Assembly (NCBI GenBank): GCA_937863685.1
Contig: CALMGM010000005.1
Coordinates: 248,001-312,000 of the forward strand
Direction: 5' to 3'
DNA: 64,000 nucleotides
Origin: an uncultured bacterium
Lineage (GTDB): Bacteria; Edwardsbacteria; AC1; EtOH8
This document shows, piece after piece, positions 43,490 to 51,616 of the stretch (position 1 is the stretch's first letter; every line of letters begins with the position of its first letter). The notes beneath the pieces were generated by a model that made no database searches, was not told the origin of the DNA, and saw nothing but the letters and a program-made list of their open reading frames with translations. Both the position numbers and the translations under genes were made by a program.

Positions 43490-44290
43490 CTACTGAATTT
43501 CAACCTCCAACTGTCCTTGGGAATAATTATTCCCACCTTCGGTTTTGATAATTGGGTATTTCCCTGATTTAATTTTATCCAATATCACATTACCAATTAA
43601 GTTTTCCTTTGTCACATCGTGGTCATAGACATAAATATTTACTATTTCCCCGTTATATTCCGAGATATCAAATCTTTCATCAAATACTGGATTTAAATCA
43701 TCTTTTATAAATTTTGTTCTGCCAATTAATTGATTACCAAGATATATCGCAACCCAAACGTCTGAATCTGAAAAAGCATCCATTTTTGTTACACCTATAC
43801 ACTTTCTAATCCACAAGGTAAACCCTGCTTGTTTCTTTACGGAAAATAAAGATTCAACAAGAGGAACAATTAACATATCATCAATTTCTTCTATTTGAAC
43901 TTCTGCACTTTTCTTTTCATTTTTCTCTATTTCACCTGTAGTAACATTAATTATTTTCAATATAATTGTATATTTTTTGCCCAGTTTAATTATAGAACCC
44001 ATAACAATTTTATTAACGGAAAGCAATTTGCCCACTTCAACCGCATTTTCTGTTGCACCAGCCAATTCTATTTTTTGTTGCTTCAATATATTATCAATAC
44101 GGTTTCTTTCTACTACTTTATATACAGAACTTTGCATAAATGCAGCTTGAACAAATTCCGTTATCGCATTTGCTGTTGTTATTTCAACATCGCCCTTTCC
44201 CTCAAATGGCAAAATAGCACATGTCTCTTTTTGAGCAAATATACTAACAGGAAATGATAACATAAATATGCACACAATTAGTTTATTCAC
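43490..44290 (-). CDS. Exported CsgG/TolB-N-like protein with C2-like domain, abutting the retron RT
   Basis: A 266-residue product with signal peptide (KLIVCIFMLSFPVSIFAQ). Residues about 20-150 have the CsgG-like pattern CAILPFEGKGDV, VVERNRIDNILKQQKIELAG and NKIVMGSIIKLGKK. The C-terminal 100 residues resemble a C2 domain: TLWIRKCIGVTKMDAFSDSD, then VYDHDVTKENLIG. Its ATG directly follows the RT stop codon, so it belongs to the retron transcript. No known retron type has such a partner as far as I know; passenger status is equally possible. Confidence 0.65.
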   Translation of the reverse strand: MNKLIVCIFMLSFPVSIFAQKETCAILPFEGKGDVEITTANAITEFVQAAFMQSSVYKVVERNRIDNILKQQKIELAGATENAVEVGKLLSVNKIVMGSIIKLGKKYTIILKIINVTTGEIEKNEKKSAEVQIEEIDDMLIVPLVESLFSVKKQAGFTLWIRKCIGVTKMDAFSDSDVWVAIYLGNQLIGRTKFIKDDLNPVFDERFDISEYNGEIVNIYVYDHDVTKENLIGNVILDKIKSGKYPIIKTEGGNNYSQGQLEVEIQ

Positions 44291-45310
44291 TTACTTCTCC
44301 TTTTTTTGATTGTTTTCGATATTTAAGATTATATAATTATCTTTTTTTATGATGGGGTCAAATTTAGACATCTGCCTATTGGGGAATTTATTCTCAAGCT
44401 TTTTGATATAAATAAATACCTGCTCAAGTCTTTTTTTATCAACACTGTTCAAATATGAAAGCCAGCCATTTACATGGTTCAATAGCTTCGTATTTTTATT
44501 TTCTTTATCCAAAGCAAGATGATAAATCTTAGAACGAAGTTTTTTATATTCTTGTTTGCCAATTCCACACGAATTATCTGAAAGAATAAGTCCCGTTATT
44601 CTTTTTGCTCTTGCAGCTCCAGCTATTCTAGTTTTAGAAGAATTTATTTTAAATCCCTCATCAAGAAGAATAGATTTCACTACCGGAATTATATTTGTAA
44701 CTGTTTTAGGTTTCAATCCTGAAAATGTCATATCATCAGCATAACGAGTATAGTTTATCCCCCGTCTACCAACATAGCCTTGTATTCTTACATCCAACAT
44801 CCACGATACTAAATTAGCAAGCCTGGGTGAACACGGACTTCCTTGCGGTAAAAATCCATTACATGTGCATATATTAGTAAACACTGTTGCCATTAATTTA
44901 TTATAACCTATAGTATAAAATATATTATATACTTGCTTACTGTTAATACTTGGGAAATAATCTTCTATATCAATACTCAAAACAGTATTGGAACCTCTAT
45001 GTGGTTTTACATTATCAAGAATTGAGCTCCCTTTTTCAAAACCCTTGCAAGATTCCGATGTTTTAGTTTTGTTTAATATATTCACCAATAACCAAGCTTG
45101 AAGACCTTTTAATTTTTTAGCTGGTTGACATATAATCCTCTGTCCCCCAGATTTCTTGGGAATAGAATATATTCTATAATACTTGTCAGAATGCTTTGAC
45201 AGCTGGTATATTGTATATTTAGATATATGTGTTAATTTCGATAAATCAGATATATCTTGAATAACTGGCAACCCAAGCATATTGAGTTTTATATTATTTT
45301 TGTATTCCAT
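44291..45310 (-). CDS. Retron reverse transcriptase
   Basis: A 339-residue RT of retron length. The retron-specific region with NAxxH-like SSILDNVKPHRG is at 95-106, motif A is VLSIDIEDYFPSI (Asp113/Asp117 region), motif B is LPQGSPCSPRLANL (154-167), the catalytic YADD is at 190-193, and the VTG-like motif appears as RITGLILSDN. It converts part of the adjacent structured RNA into msDNA. The msr-msd RNA ends 7 nt upstream of its start codon, and the effector gene lies beyond the RNA. Confidence 0.92.
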   Translation of the reverse strand: MEYKNNIKLNMLGLPVIQDISDLSKLTHISKYTIYQLSKHSDKYYRIYSIPKKSGGQRIICQPAKKLKGLQAWLLVNILNKTKTSESCKGFEKGSSILDNVKPHRGSNTVLSIDIEDYFPSINSKQVYNIFYTIGYNKLMATVFTNICTCNGFLPQGSPCSPRLANLVSWMLDVRIQGYVGRRGINYTRYADDMTFSGLKPKTVTNIIPVVKSILLDEGFKINSSKTRIAGAARAKRITGLILSDNSCGIGKQEYKKLRSKIYHLALDKENKNTKLLNHVNGWLSYLNSVDKKRLEQVFIYIKKLENKFPNRQMSKFDPIIKKDNYIILNIENNQKKEK

Positions 45311-45317
45311 AAATTTT

Positions 45318-45479
45318 AAGGGGTGGGTGGTTTTACTTCATAAGATTTGAGTGAAGTTTATGTTTTTACGAGAAGTTCGAGAAAATACATAAACTTTGCG
45401 ATTATTATAGTAAGTTTTCTACTCGGATGCCGAAACAACATCCACTCGCCGAAGCGTCTAAAAACGCACCCTACCCCTT
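45318..45479 (-). ncRNA. Retron msr-msd noncoding RNA (Ec86-like)
   Basis: The flanking inverted repeats are a1 (45467-45479, AAGGGGTAGGGTG on the minus strand) and a2 (45318-45330, CCACCCACCCCTT), pairing with one bulged A. After a1 comes TTTTTAGA, with a candidate branch guanosine, then a CGC-TTCG-GCG hairpin, then the stem-loop GGATGTTGTTTCGGCATCC (45443-45425), identical as I recall to the second msr hairpin of Ec86. The msd part has a 10-bp stem AAGTTTATGT/ACATAAACTT (45396-45387 with 45363-45354). The a1 repeat begins at the stop codon of the effector gene. Confidence 0.88.
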
Positions 45480-46370
45480 TAATTTTTTTCCTCTATTTGT
45501 TAAGTTTAATATATCTAGCCTTAAATTATCTATTTTTATTATTTCCTCCTGATTTTTTACTCTTTTACTATATTTTCTTAAATTTATAAAGCTATCATAC
45601 CCAAATTCGGTTAGTTTATATCCATCAGTAGTCAATTCAATTTGTTGTTTTTTAGTTAACATTGTTAATGCTACTGTTGTGGCTTGGAATGAATTCGGTT
45701 TATCAGCTGTAGCGTGACTTACAATAGAATCTAGCGTGTATTTTTGCACAGGTTCTAATAAATATATTGTCAACAATAAATAATTATCAAGCTGGAGAAG
45801 ACTAACTTTATCATTGATTTTACCACTATATTTTTTTATTTTTTTTAAAACCGAATGCAATTTATTTGCTTCGGAAGAAATATTATTATAATCAACATAA
45901 ATAATACCATCCTTATTCGCTTTTTTTATAAGTTTTAATGGCCCTTGGCTTATAAAACTTTTTGCTTTTTTATATTTTGAATCTATAACACAAATAATTT
46001 TAGTTCTTAATATTTTATCATGTGAAAAAGCACCTAGCTCAGCATAAGAACCTGGACTTTCTGGAACAATAATGATTGCATCAACACTATCTGCAAGCAA
46101 TCTCTCAAGGGTTAAAAGGTCTTTACTTTTAGTACTATATAATAAATCATCAAATATATCTTCGGGGTAAATTAAATCATAAAATACTGAAGAAATGCCT
46201 GACTTTAATTCTTTGTCTAATTGGCTTCGTATAGTCGTTTCTGTTGTAATATTCGCACCACAAAGAAATATTGTCGTTTTAAAAGTATTTATCGGTCTAA
46301 AAAAATCATTGCGGATTTTAATTGCAAGCGTATTACAATCTAAATCTGATATAGAGTAAACTTGTTTCAA
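45471..46370 (-). CDS. Retron effector: nucleoside deoxyribosyltransferase-like domain plus winged helix
   Basis: A 299-residue protein that matches the Ec86 (Retron-Eco1) effector along its length: TTIFLCGANITTETTIRSQL, then YPEDIFDDLL, then PESPGSYAELGAFSHDKILR, then KAKSFISQGPLKLIKK. The C-terminal 100 residues are a winged-helix-like DNA-binding region ending LRLDILNLTNRGKKLKG. In Eco1 the effector forms filaments with RT and msDNA and, when freed by phage, depletes nucleotide pools. Here the gene order is effector, RNA, RT, whereas Ec86 has RNA, effector, RT. Confidence 0.88.
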   Translation of the reverse strand: MKQVYSISDLDCNTLAIKIRNDFFRPINTFKTTIFLCGANITTETTIRSQLDKELKSGISSVFYDLIYPEDIFDDLLYSTKSKDLLTLERLLADSVDAIIIVPESPGSYAELGAFSHDKILRTKIICVIDSKYKKAKSFISQGPLKLIKKANKDGIIYVDYNNISSEANKLHSVLKKIKKYSGKINDKVSLLQLDNYLLLTIYLLEPVQKYTLDSIVSHATADKPNSFQATTVALTMLTKKQQIELTTDGYKLTEFGYDSFINLRKYSKRVKNQEEIIKIDNLRLDILNLTNRGKKLKG

Positions 46371-46680
46371 TTTTTATAATACTAAATTAATCTTTGATAA
46401 ATTTCATTTAGTATACACCCTTTCAACAATCATTTTCAAGATAAATCTACCAACAATAATTCGGTGCTATTTGATTTTTAATTTGTATTTAAAAAAGGTC
46501 CTCCGGCGCTCTACTCAAGGCTATTCTTTACCTACGTTACCTTTAATAACTTTTGAAAAGTAGTTAAAGTATATAACTTATTGATATTCTTACTGTTGGC
46601 TTATTTCTTTGATATCAATAACTTACCCATTACCCCCTCCTGGGTCAAATGGTCTTTAGAAACGATTAATAAGGGACTTT
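46371..46680. other. Intergenic region upstream of the retron
   Basis: About 310 nt, AT-rich, containing by position the retron promoter. No further gene or repeat was seen. Confidence 0.5.
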
Positions 46681-47106
46681 TCACTTGCTCTCTTCTAATG
46701 AATAATACCCATTGGCCCCCAGAATCATATGGTCCAATGCTCGTATACCCAATAATAGGCAGGCATCATTCATAGCACTCCAAAGCTGCCGGTCCTCAGA
46801 GGATGGGACTGTTTCACCTGATGGATGGTTATGCACGCTAATAATAGTTCCCACTCCATTCGCAACCACTCCCCTAAGTGCCAATCCTAAAACCACCCGG
46901 CAACTGTCCACTCCCCCCATAGCAACCATCTCTTTTTTAATTATCTTGTTCTTGGTGTTTAAATGCAATATCCACATAATTTCTCGGTCGGCAAGTGATT
47001 CTACCCGCATATACTCATATACAGCCTGGGGACTGCATAATGGTTTATCGGATATTGGTTCTGATACCCTTAATAACTCCAAGGGATATTTTTTGTAGCG
47101 TTTCAT
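46681..47106 (-). CDS. radC: RadC-family JAB/MPN-domain protein
   Basis: The start at 47106 gives a 141-residue protein with GGA upstream. The metal-binding JAMM motif is SVHNHPSGETVPSSED, and the C-terminus LGIRALDHMILGANGYYS is typical of RadC. It lacks the N-terminal helix-hairpin-helix of chromosomal RadC, as usual for mobile-element copies; the biochemical role is unsettled. A second, broken copy is at 43292-43350. Confidence 0.85.
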   Translation of the reverse strand: MKRYKKYPLELLRVSEPISDKPLCSPQAVYEYMRVESLADREIMWILHLNTKNKIIKKEMVAMGGVDSCRVVLGLALRGVVANGVGTIISVHNHPSGETVPSSEDRQLWSAMNDACLLLGIRALDHMILGANGYYSLEESK

Positions 47107-47130
47107 TGGACTTCCTTTCATTTTAGACAC

Positions 47131-47163
47131 AAAAAAAGAGGCCACCACGTTGTTGTGATGGCC
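47131..47163 (-). terminator. Rho-independent terminator before radC
   Basis: GGCCATCAC and GTGGTGGCC form a stem followed on the minus strand by TTTTTTT. It ends the transcript of the small zinc-ribbon gene. Confidence 0.8.
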
Positions 47164-47181
47164 CCTCAATTGTGCTGATGT

Positions 47182-47352
47182 TCATTCATTCTTATTATCC
47201 TTGTAATTGGGACAGGAATAATCGGGGCAATGCACCTCCAATTCCCCTCCATAAAAAGTGAACTTAGCTATATGCCCGCATATCGGACAAGTAGCCACCA
47301 TCTCATCGACCCCTACCTCGATGAATGTTTCCAGGATAAAAGCGTTGTACAT
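47182..47352 (-). CDS. Small zinc-ribbon protein
   Basis: A 56-residue ORF: MYNAFILETFIEVGVDEMVA, then TCPICGHIAKFTFYGGELEV, then HCPDYSCPNYKDNKNE. Two Cys-x2-Cys-like pairs define a zinc ribbon. GGAG lies upstream (AGGAGAAAGAACC before the ATG). It is 19 nt after the ArdC-like gene and ends at a terminator. Confidence 0.65.
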   Translation of the reverse strand: MYNAFILETFIEVGVDEMVATCPICGHIAKFTFYGGELEVHCPDYSCPNYKDNKNE

Positions 47353-47371
47353 GGTTCTTTCTCCTAATTAA

Positions 47372-48271
47372 TTAAAGATAATAATCGCCCAACCAAGTAC
47401 AGGCGTTATAATTAATTTCTCCAGGCTGATGCATTATGTAGTCGGCCGCTTTCTGCGCTAAAGACGATGCAGCTATAATAAGCCTTTTATCATCTTTAAG
47501 CCGTTTCAACCAATGCTGAATATAGGCAGCCTGGTTCTGGATGGTCCTGGGTGATATGCCGGCATACGCGCACAGAATTGAAGATGATATTTCAGCTATT
47601 AGTTCCTCGTTTGAATAAACATCCTCGAATCCCGCCTTATCATATTTATTCTCCCTGTTAAGCCTCTTAGGATGCCCAGTAGAATGCCCCAGTTCGTGAA
47701 ATAAGGTGCCATAGCGCTCTTCCGGGCTTATAAAGGTGTTCTGGTCAGGCATTCCAATAACATCTTCAACCCTATTATAATAAGCTCCCCTTGCCGGTAT
47801 GATTCTGGGTTTGTTCGGCATATTGGTGACTATCTCCTCGCATGCTTCAATAGGGTGGAAGTCTATCTGGCCTGTTTTTGGTATCTTGCCTTCAGGGATT
47901 CCGGTGCACTGTTCAAGATTAAAAATGCAGTAATATCTCATTAGCGGAATCTCCGTCACTTCCCCGGTAGAAGCGTTGATATGCTCCAACAATCGCCAGT
48001 AAACCACTCTGTAAGACCTGGAACCCGGCTTCACATTCCCCCCTAGGGCCGATATCTGATTGAAGGTCAGATAATAAGGGCTGGTATGTTCACTCAAGGC
48101 CAGGATAAGCAGGTTAATCCCGTGATACTGCCTTCTAGACACCATATTCATTGGTAAAAGTGTTTTCCATGGTTTCATCCAGGGAATAACGCCTTTTTCC
48201 AATGCCTCCAGGATTTGGTTTGTCACTATCTCGGCAACATCGGGTTTGAATGCTTTGGTTCTGGATATCAT
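47372..48271 (-). CDS. ArdC-like antirestriction protein (ssDNA-binding domain plus zincin metallopeptidase)
   Basis: A 299-residue protein. The N-terminal DUF1738/ArdC domain has VTNQILEALEKGVIPWMKPW and KTLLPMNMVSRRQYHGINLLI; the C-terminal domain has the zinc-peptidase motif LFHELGHSTGHPKRLNRE. ArdC proteins ride on plasmids and integrative elements and protect incoming DNA from restriction during transfer, which hints that the element moves between cells. Confidence 0.88.
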   Translation of the reverse strand: MISRTKAFKPDVAEIVTNQILEALEKGVIPWMKPWKTLLPMNMVSRRQYHGINLLILALSEHTSPYYLTFNQISALGGNVKPGSRSYRVVYWRLLEHINASTGEVTEIPLMRYYCIFNLEQCTGIPEGKIPKTGQIDFHPIEACEEIVTNMPNKPRIIPARGAYYNRVEDVIGMPDQNTFISPEERYGTLFHELGHSTGHPKRLNRENKYDKAGFEDVYSNEELIAEISSSILCAYAGISPRTIQNQAAYIQHWLKRLKDDKRLIIAASSLAQKAADYIMHQPGEINYNACTWLGDYYL

Positions 48272-48295
48272 TGTTCGGTCCTCCTATGGTTTAAG

Positions 48296-48454
48296 TTAAT
48301 TAAAAGAGCCCTCCAGTTTGGAAGGCTTTACTTGGTTTATTGCTTCAAGGATGTGTACTGACCAACTCAAGGCCAGAACAAAGTCACCGATGCTGTATGC
48401 TTCATCTTGTGCGTTCTGGCATGCTTGGATGAAGTCCTGTTGTTCCTTGGACAT
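48296..48454 (-). CDS. Small helical hypothetical protein
   Basis: The start at 48454 has GGAGGG at the right distance. The 52-residue product (MSKEQQDFIQACQNAQDEAY ...) is helical and acidic; no family recognised. It lies between a terminator hairpin and the ArdC-like gene. Confidence 0.55.
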   Translation of the reverse strand: MSKEQQDFIQACQNAQDEAYSIGDFVLALSWSVHILEAINQVKPSKLEGSFN

Positions 48455-48479
48455 GATTCCCTCCTTTGTAAGGTTAAAA

Positions 48480-48507
48480 AAAAAGAGGCCATTCGATATG
48501 AACGGCC
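48480..48507 (-). terminator. Terminator or attenuator hairpin
   Basis: GGCCGTTC and GAATGGCC form a stem followed on the minus strand by a run of nine T. It stands just upstream of the gene at 48454. Confidence 0.75.
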
Positions 48508-48560
48508 CCGTCAAGAGATAATCCGCCTTATTCCCTCCTTTCTGATAGGCGGGATAAACA

Positions 48561-48592
48561 AAAAAAGCCCCACCTCGGTGAAGAGATGGGCT
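48561..48592 (-). terminator. Terminator after the excisionase-like gene
   Basis: AGCCCATCTC and GAGGTGGGGCT pair imperfectly on the minus strand and are followed by TTTTTTT. Confidence 0.8.
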
Positions 48593-48608
48593 AATTAAAA
48601 GGACAGGG

Positions 48609-48833
48609 TTATTTTTTACGCCAGTCTGCGATATCGACCTTTTGCGATTCTATCCAGGCTTTGATATCCTTAGGGTCAAAGCGAAGACAACCGCCAACCT
48701 TGACATAAGGTATCATACGTTGACTGACCCAGCCGTACAGCGTACCAGATGGAATATTGAGGGCTTCGGCTGCTTGATGAACATTCCAAAGTAGTATTTC
48801 ATTGGGGGCAAGTTTTGCCGGTTCTTTTTTCAT
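48609..48833 (-). CDS. Excisionase-like helix-turn-helix protein
   Basis: A 74-residue protein with a MerR/excisionase-type winged HTH: WNVHQAAEALNIPSGTLYGW, then VSQRMIPYVKVGGCLRFDPK and DIKAWIES. Excisionases direct the recombinase toward excision; this gene lies at the end opposite the recombinase, so it could also be a transcriptional regulator. Confidence 0.8.
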   Translation of the reverse strand: MKKEPAKLAPNEILLWNVHQAAEALNIPSGTLYGWVSQRMIPYVKVGGCLRFDPKDIKAWIESQKVDIADWRKK

Positions 48834-49054
48834 AAAATACCTCCAATTTTAGTTTGGCCAATAGTAGCACTTTGCAGTTAACCTGTCAATCTCAGACATA
48901 AAAAACCACACAACCTCGGTGGATATATCTCAGATTATATCTGCGCGGGGTGTGGGGTTGAATTCAATTGACAAAGGTCTGGGGACGTGCTAAATTAATG
49001 ATGTTATTTACGTGACAGGTCCTCCAATATTAGAGTGCGAACTTCTTTGACCAA

Positions 49055-49064
49055 GGCGCACCAG
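49055..49064. other. Putative right attachment site
   Basis: GGCGCACCAG, identical to the left site at 33537-33546. It is followed after about 12 nt by a rho-independent terminator of the kind that ends tRNA transcripts. Confidence 0.5.
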
Positions 49065-49076
49065 AAATGAAGAAAA

Positions 49077-49110
49077 CCGTCATTAACTTTGTTATGACGG
49101 CTTTTATTTT
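49077..49110 (+). terminator. Terminator right of the attachment site
   Basis: CCGTCAT and ATGACGG form a stem with a 10-nt loop, followed by CTTTTATTTT. By position it was the terminator of the tRNA-Lys gene before the element integrated. Confidence 0.75.
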
Positions 49111-49168
49111 CCCTTATTAATTTTAAAAGAACAATTGGCAATAAAAGTACCGGTCTCACCAGCCATTT

Positions 49169-49714
49169 CTAGTTTTTATCGCTCCGGGAGATCACCAATC
49201 CCCTGCTGCTAACAGCTTGAATGATTCCTTCAGCCTGAGCGGTTTGAGAATTATTGATTTTTTCTGCCTTCCCGATGATTTCGGCCATGATTTTTTGAAA
49301 TTTTGGTGAATTCCTGACCTTTTCAAAATCGGGATCCAACTTAATATGCTCAATGTGCGTAAAACCTTTATCTACTGCCAGTTTTAAATACCTGGCGGCC
49401 TGTTTATCATCTCCCATCTGTCCGTAACAGCAGGCTAGGTTATACAGGTCGTCAAATTCGCTTTTGCCGGCCTTTAAAAGGAGATGATAAAAATCTATCG
49501 CCTGCCGATATTCTTTCTTCCAGTATGATACTTTGGCGCTCATTTCCAGCTTGTCTACCATACAGGCCAATCGCTGGCAAAGAGTTACGACTTGAATTGT
49601 TTTACTTCCATCGGGCGTTTTATCTTGTTTGTCTGTTATTATCTCTCTCGTTGTGCCCAGGGATATCCCCGCAAAGATTAACAGGGATGCAATCAGCAAC
49701 GAAGTCTTTTTCAT
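49169..49714 (-). CDS. Exported TPR-repeat protein
   Basis: A 181-residue product with signal peptide (TSLLIASLLIFAGISLG). TPR units are visible: YWKKEYRQAIDFYHLLLKAG, then FDDLYNLACCYGQMGDDKQA and ARYLKLAVDKGFTHIEHIKL. TPR proteins serve as protein-protein scaffolds; the partner is unknown. GGAGG precedes the ATG. Confidence 0.75.
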   Translation of the reverse strand: MKKTSLLIASLLIFAGISLGTTREIITDKQDKTPDGSKTIQVVTLCQRLACMVDKLEMSAKVSYWKKEYRQAIDFYHLLLKAGKSEFDDLYNLACCYGQMGDDKQAARYLKLAVDKGFTHIEHIKLDPDFEKVRNSPKFQKIMAEIIGKAEKINNSQTAQAEGIIQAVSSRGLVISRSDKN

Positions 49715-49851
49715 GGTTTTTACCTCCTAATATTGGTTTTCATCATATAATACGTAAGCACTTACATATATGTTTCATTATTTTTCTTTTTTCTCATACT
49801 ATTGCCATTCAATGCATTACGTAAAATAATGGCAACTAATATTACCTGAAT

Positions 49852-49881
49852 AAAAAACCGCTCCCCATATTGAGCGGTTTT
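49852..49881 (-). terminator. Bidirectional rho-independent terminator
   Basis: AAAACCGCTC and GAGCGGTTTT form a strong stem between the flavin-reductase-like remnant and the TPR gene, with A- and T-runs on both sides. Confidence 0.75.
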
Positions 49882-49904
49882 CGTCATTTAGCCAATTTGT
49901 TAAA

Positions 49905-50303
49905 TTATTTATGTTTTATTTTGCGCCCTTCCAGGTACCCGGTACCGATTATATCCCCGATCCTATAATATCTGTTATCCAAGGAATAAATTACAAGATC
50001 TAGTTTTCCCATATCAGATATCATTTTGCGGCCCTCCTTTTCCACAACATACTCTTCATCAACGTATGTCTCCACTACCTCCCCTATGAACACTTGCCGA
50101 TGCTGGATGGAAAATTCCTTGACCATTTTACATTCTAAACATACTGGACATTCCTTTATCATCGGAACATTGACCAATTGTCCAAACAAGATTTCTAATA
50201 AAATCGCTTTATTTACCTCTTTCCCTGATACTATCCCGCAAAAATCGGTTTTATCCAACATACTAGTATTCGGAATATTTACGCTGAAGGCTTTATTTTC
50301 CAA
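49905..50303 (-). pseudogene. Flavin reductase-like (flavoredoxin) protein with broken 5' end
   Basis: The 132 codons match the C-terminal two thirds of flavin reductase-like domain proteins: NKAFSVNIPNTSMLDKTDFC, then GIVSGKEVNKAIL and KECPVCLECKMVK. Similarity continues upstream of the TTG/ATG choices (IREHHTNKGILEN in the same frame) until a TGA near 50335, so about 50-60 N-terminal residues, including the FMN-binding start, are missing. It may be a decaying gene. Confidence 0.6.
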
Positions 50304-50366
50304 AATCCCCTTATTGGTGTGGTGCTCCCGAATGGGATATCAGCGGCACCGGACCGTATTTTATCT

Positions 50367-51365
50367 TCATGGAAGGCGGCTCCCGGAAAATTCTTTTTTT
50401 ATCCAATCGGCGATCGTGGAGGTATCCTTCATTTTTTCCTTCCATTGTTTATCCTGGTACATTATTCCGTCATGGCGAATTGTTATGGCCTCGTCCAGTG
50501 ATTTGAATTGCTTTTCAACCGGGTATTTATCAAAGAAAAAGAAGGGATAATTATACTTTTCGTCCAGGCAGACCATTTCGTCCCGTTTGAGCATATTCAG
50601 TACCGCCCCGGCCAGGGCCGTTTGGTGCAGGAATATCCTTTTTTTTACATCCTTTTTACACTCCACCTGATAGAACGGATCGGAATAGATTTTTTCATAG
50701 AATACCGACCACTTTCGCAAGATACCCCGCTCGGGACGGACTATGAGTATTCCTGCATTGAAATAAGCTCTTATCTGCTCGTTATCTACCGGTGTGGTTA
50801 TGGGGAAAACAGATTCCGGCTTGACCGAAAGTTTTTCATAAAGTCTCGCCCAGAATTCGTCGGGCGGCTTTTGATAATCGGAACCGATCAGTTTCAACAT
50901 CACCGGTCGCCAGCCGAAGTAAACCCCGTCCTTTAAAAGGAAATCCTTCGGCTCTTGAACGATGATATTGTCGGCATCCAGCCAAGCCAGTATCTTAAAA
51001 TGTTCGGCGGCGGCACCTTCGGCATTTCCAGCGGCAAAGGTCTTGCCGGAATAATAGAACCATTGGGCCGCTTCTGGAGTTGGGGATGTTTTTATTTCGA
51101 TATTAAGTTCCAAAGCCCGATCACCAATTTTTTCGGCCAGTTTCGGCGATTCGGCCGGAAGGTAAAGCCAGAAAGTGGAATTTTCCAAGGACCCGCCGAA
51201 ACTGCGCAGGCTTTTTGCCAGCACCAGGGCCTGTTCCAACTCGGATTCATCCTGAGCGAAAGATGCAAAAACAATATCCTCCATTTTCCCTCTCCCGTAA
51301 GCTGTTATGGTAAGCATATTGATCACAACGGCGGCTATAATAAATATTTTAAATTTTGTTCCCAT
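50367..51365 (-). CDS. Glycosyltransferase-like exported or membrane-anchored protein
   Basis: A 332-residue protein with an N-terminal hydrophobic segment (IFIIAAVVINMLTITAYG). The rest resembles a nucleotide-diphospho-sugar transferase of GT-A type, with a DxD-like motif in KILAWLDADNIIVQEPKDF and a later YFNAGILIVRP segment. The presence of a signal sequence on a GT-A fold is unusual because sugar nucleotides are cytoplasmic; it may be a membrane-anchored enzyme or a non-catalytic relative. Confidence 0.6.
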   Translation of the reverse strand: MGTKFKIFIIAAVVINMLTITAYGRGKMEDIVFASFAQDESELEQALVLAKSLRSFGGSLENSTFWLYLPAESPKLAEKIGDRALELNIEIKTSPTPEAAQWFYYSGKTFAAGNAEGAAAEHFKILAWLDADNIIVQEPKDFLLKDGVYFGWRPVMLKLIGSDYQKPPDEFWARLYEKLSVKPESVFPITTPVDNEQIRAYFNAGILIVRPERGILRKWSVFYEKIYSDPFYQVECKKDVKKRIFLHQTALAGAVLNMLKRDEMVCLDEKYNYPFFFFDKYPVEKQFKSLDEAITIRHDGIMYQDKQWKEKMKDTSTIADWIKKEFSGSRLP

Positions 51366-51490
51366 ATCTCTCCCTTTTTAATACTAAAATTATAATTGCA
51401 ACCATTTTACTATACTACATTTTTTTTAATTTGACAATTACTAATTTCAAATTAAAGATATCCCTTGGGCTATCATCCCTATGAAATCTC

Positions 51491-51520
51491 TTGACTTGAA
51501 TGCCCTTTAATGGTTATAAT
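51491..51520 (+). promoter_or_regulatory. Promoter of tRNA-Arg / tadA
   Basis: TTGACT (51491-51496) and a perfect TATAAT (51515-51520) with 18-nt spacing, 13 nt upstream of the tRNA. Confidence 0.75.
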
Positions 51521-51532
51521 TGCTGTTGAAGT

Positions 51533-51609
51533 GCGCCCGTAGCCCAACTGGATAGAGCAACGGACTACGAATCCGTAGGTTAGAGGTTCGAATCCTCTCG
51601 GGCGTACCA
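51533..51609 (+). tRNA. tRNA-Arg (anticodon ACG)
   Basis: Acceptor GCGCCCG/CGGGCGT (one G-T pair), anticodon stem-loop CGGAC-TACGAAT-CCG with anticodon ACG, T-arm GAGG-TTCGAAT-CCTC and encoded CCA. The A34 of this tRNA is the classic substrate of TadA, which is encoded 8 nt downstream. Confidence 0.95.
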
Positions 51610-51616
51610 TTTTATT

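Larger units (their letters stand above)
33537..49064. mobile_element. Integrative element of about 15.5 kb with large serine recombinase
   Basis: Both ends carry the same 10 bp GGCGCACCAG. The left copy is the 3' end of the tRNA-Lys fragment, next to the recombinase gene. The right copy is followed at once by a rho-independent terminator, as expected downstream of a tRNA gene. Joining left flank, one repeat and right flank would rebuild a natural tRNA 3' end plus terminator. Inside lie a Rep-like gene, methylase/Vsr, retron, RadC, ArdC-like and excisionase-like genes, all on the minus strand. The boundaries are inferred and not tested. Confidence 0.6.
48834..49168. other. Right end of the element and flank
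   Basis: Contains the excisionase-gene promoter region, a long hairpin (48905-48958, AACCACACA with TGTGGGGTT and ATATA/TATAT inside), the putative right attachment site and a terminator. No gene was seen. Confidence 0.5.

Noticed and set aside
44291-45310. Diversity-generating retroelement
   Set aside because: The RT has retron motifs and a retron RNA and effector beside it; no template/variable repeat pair or C-type lectin target was seen.
44291-45310. Group II intron
   Set aside because: The RT lacks maturase and endonuclease domains and no domain V/VI RNA pattern was recognised nearby.
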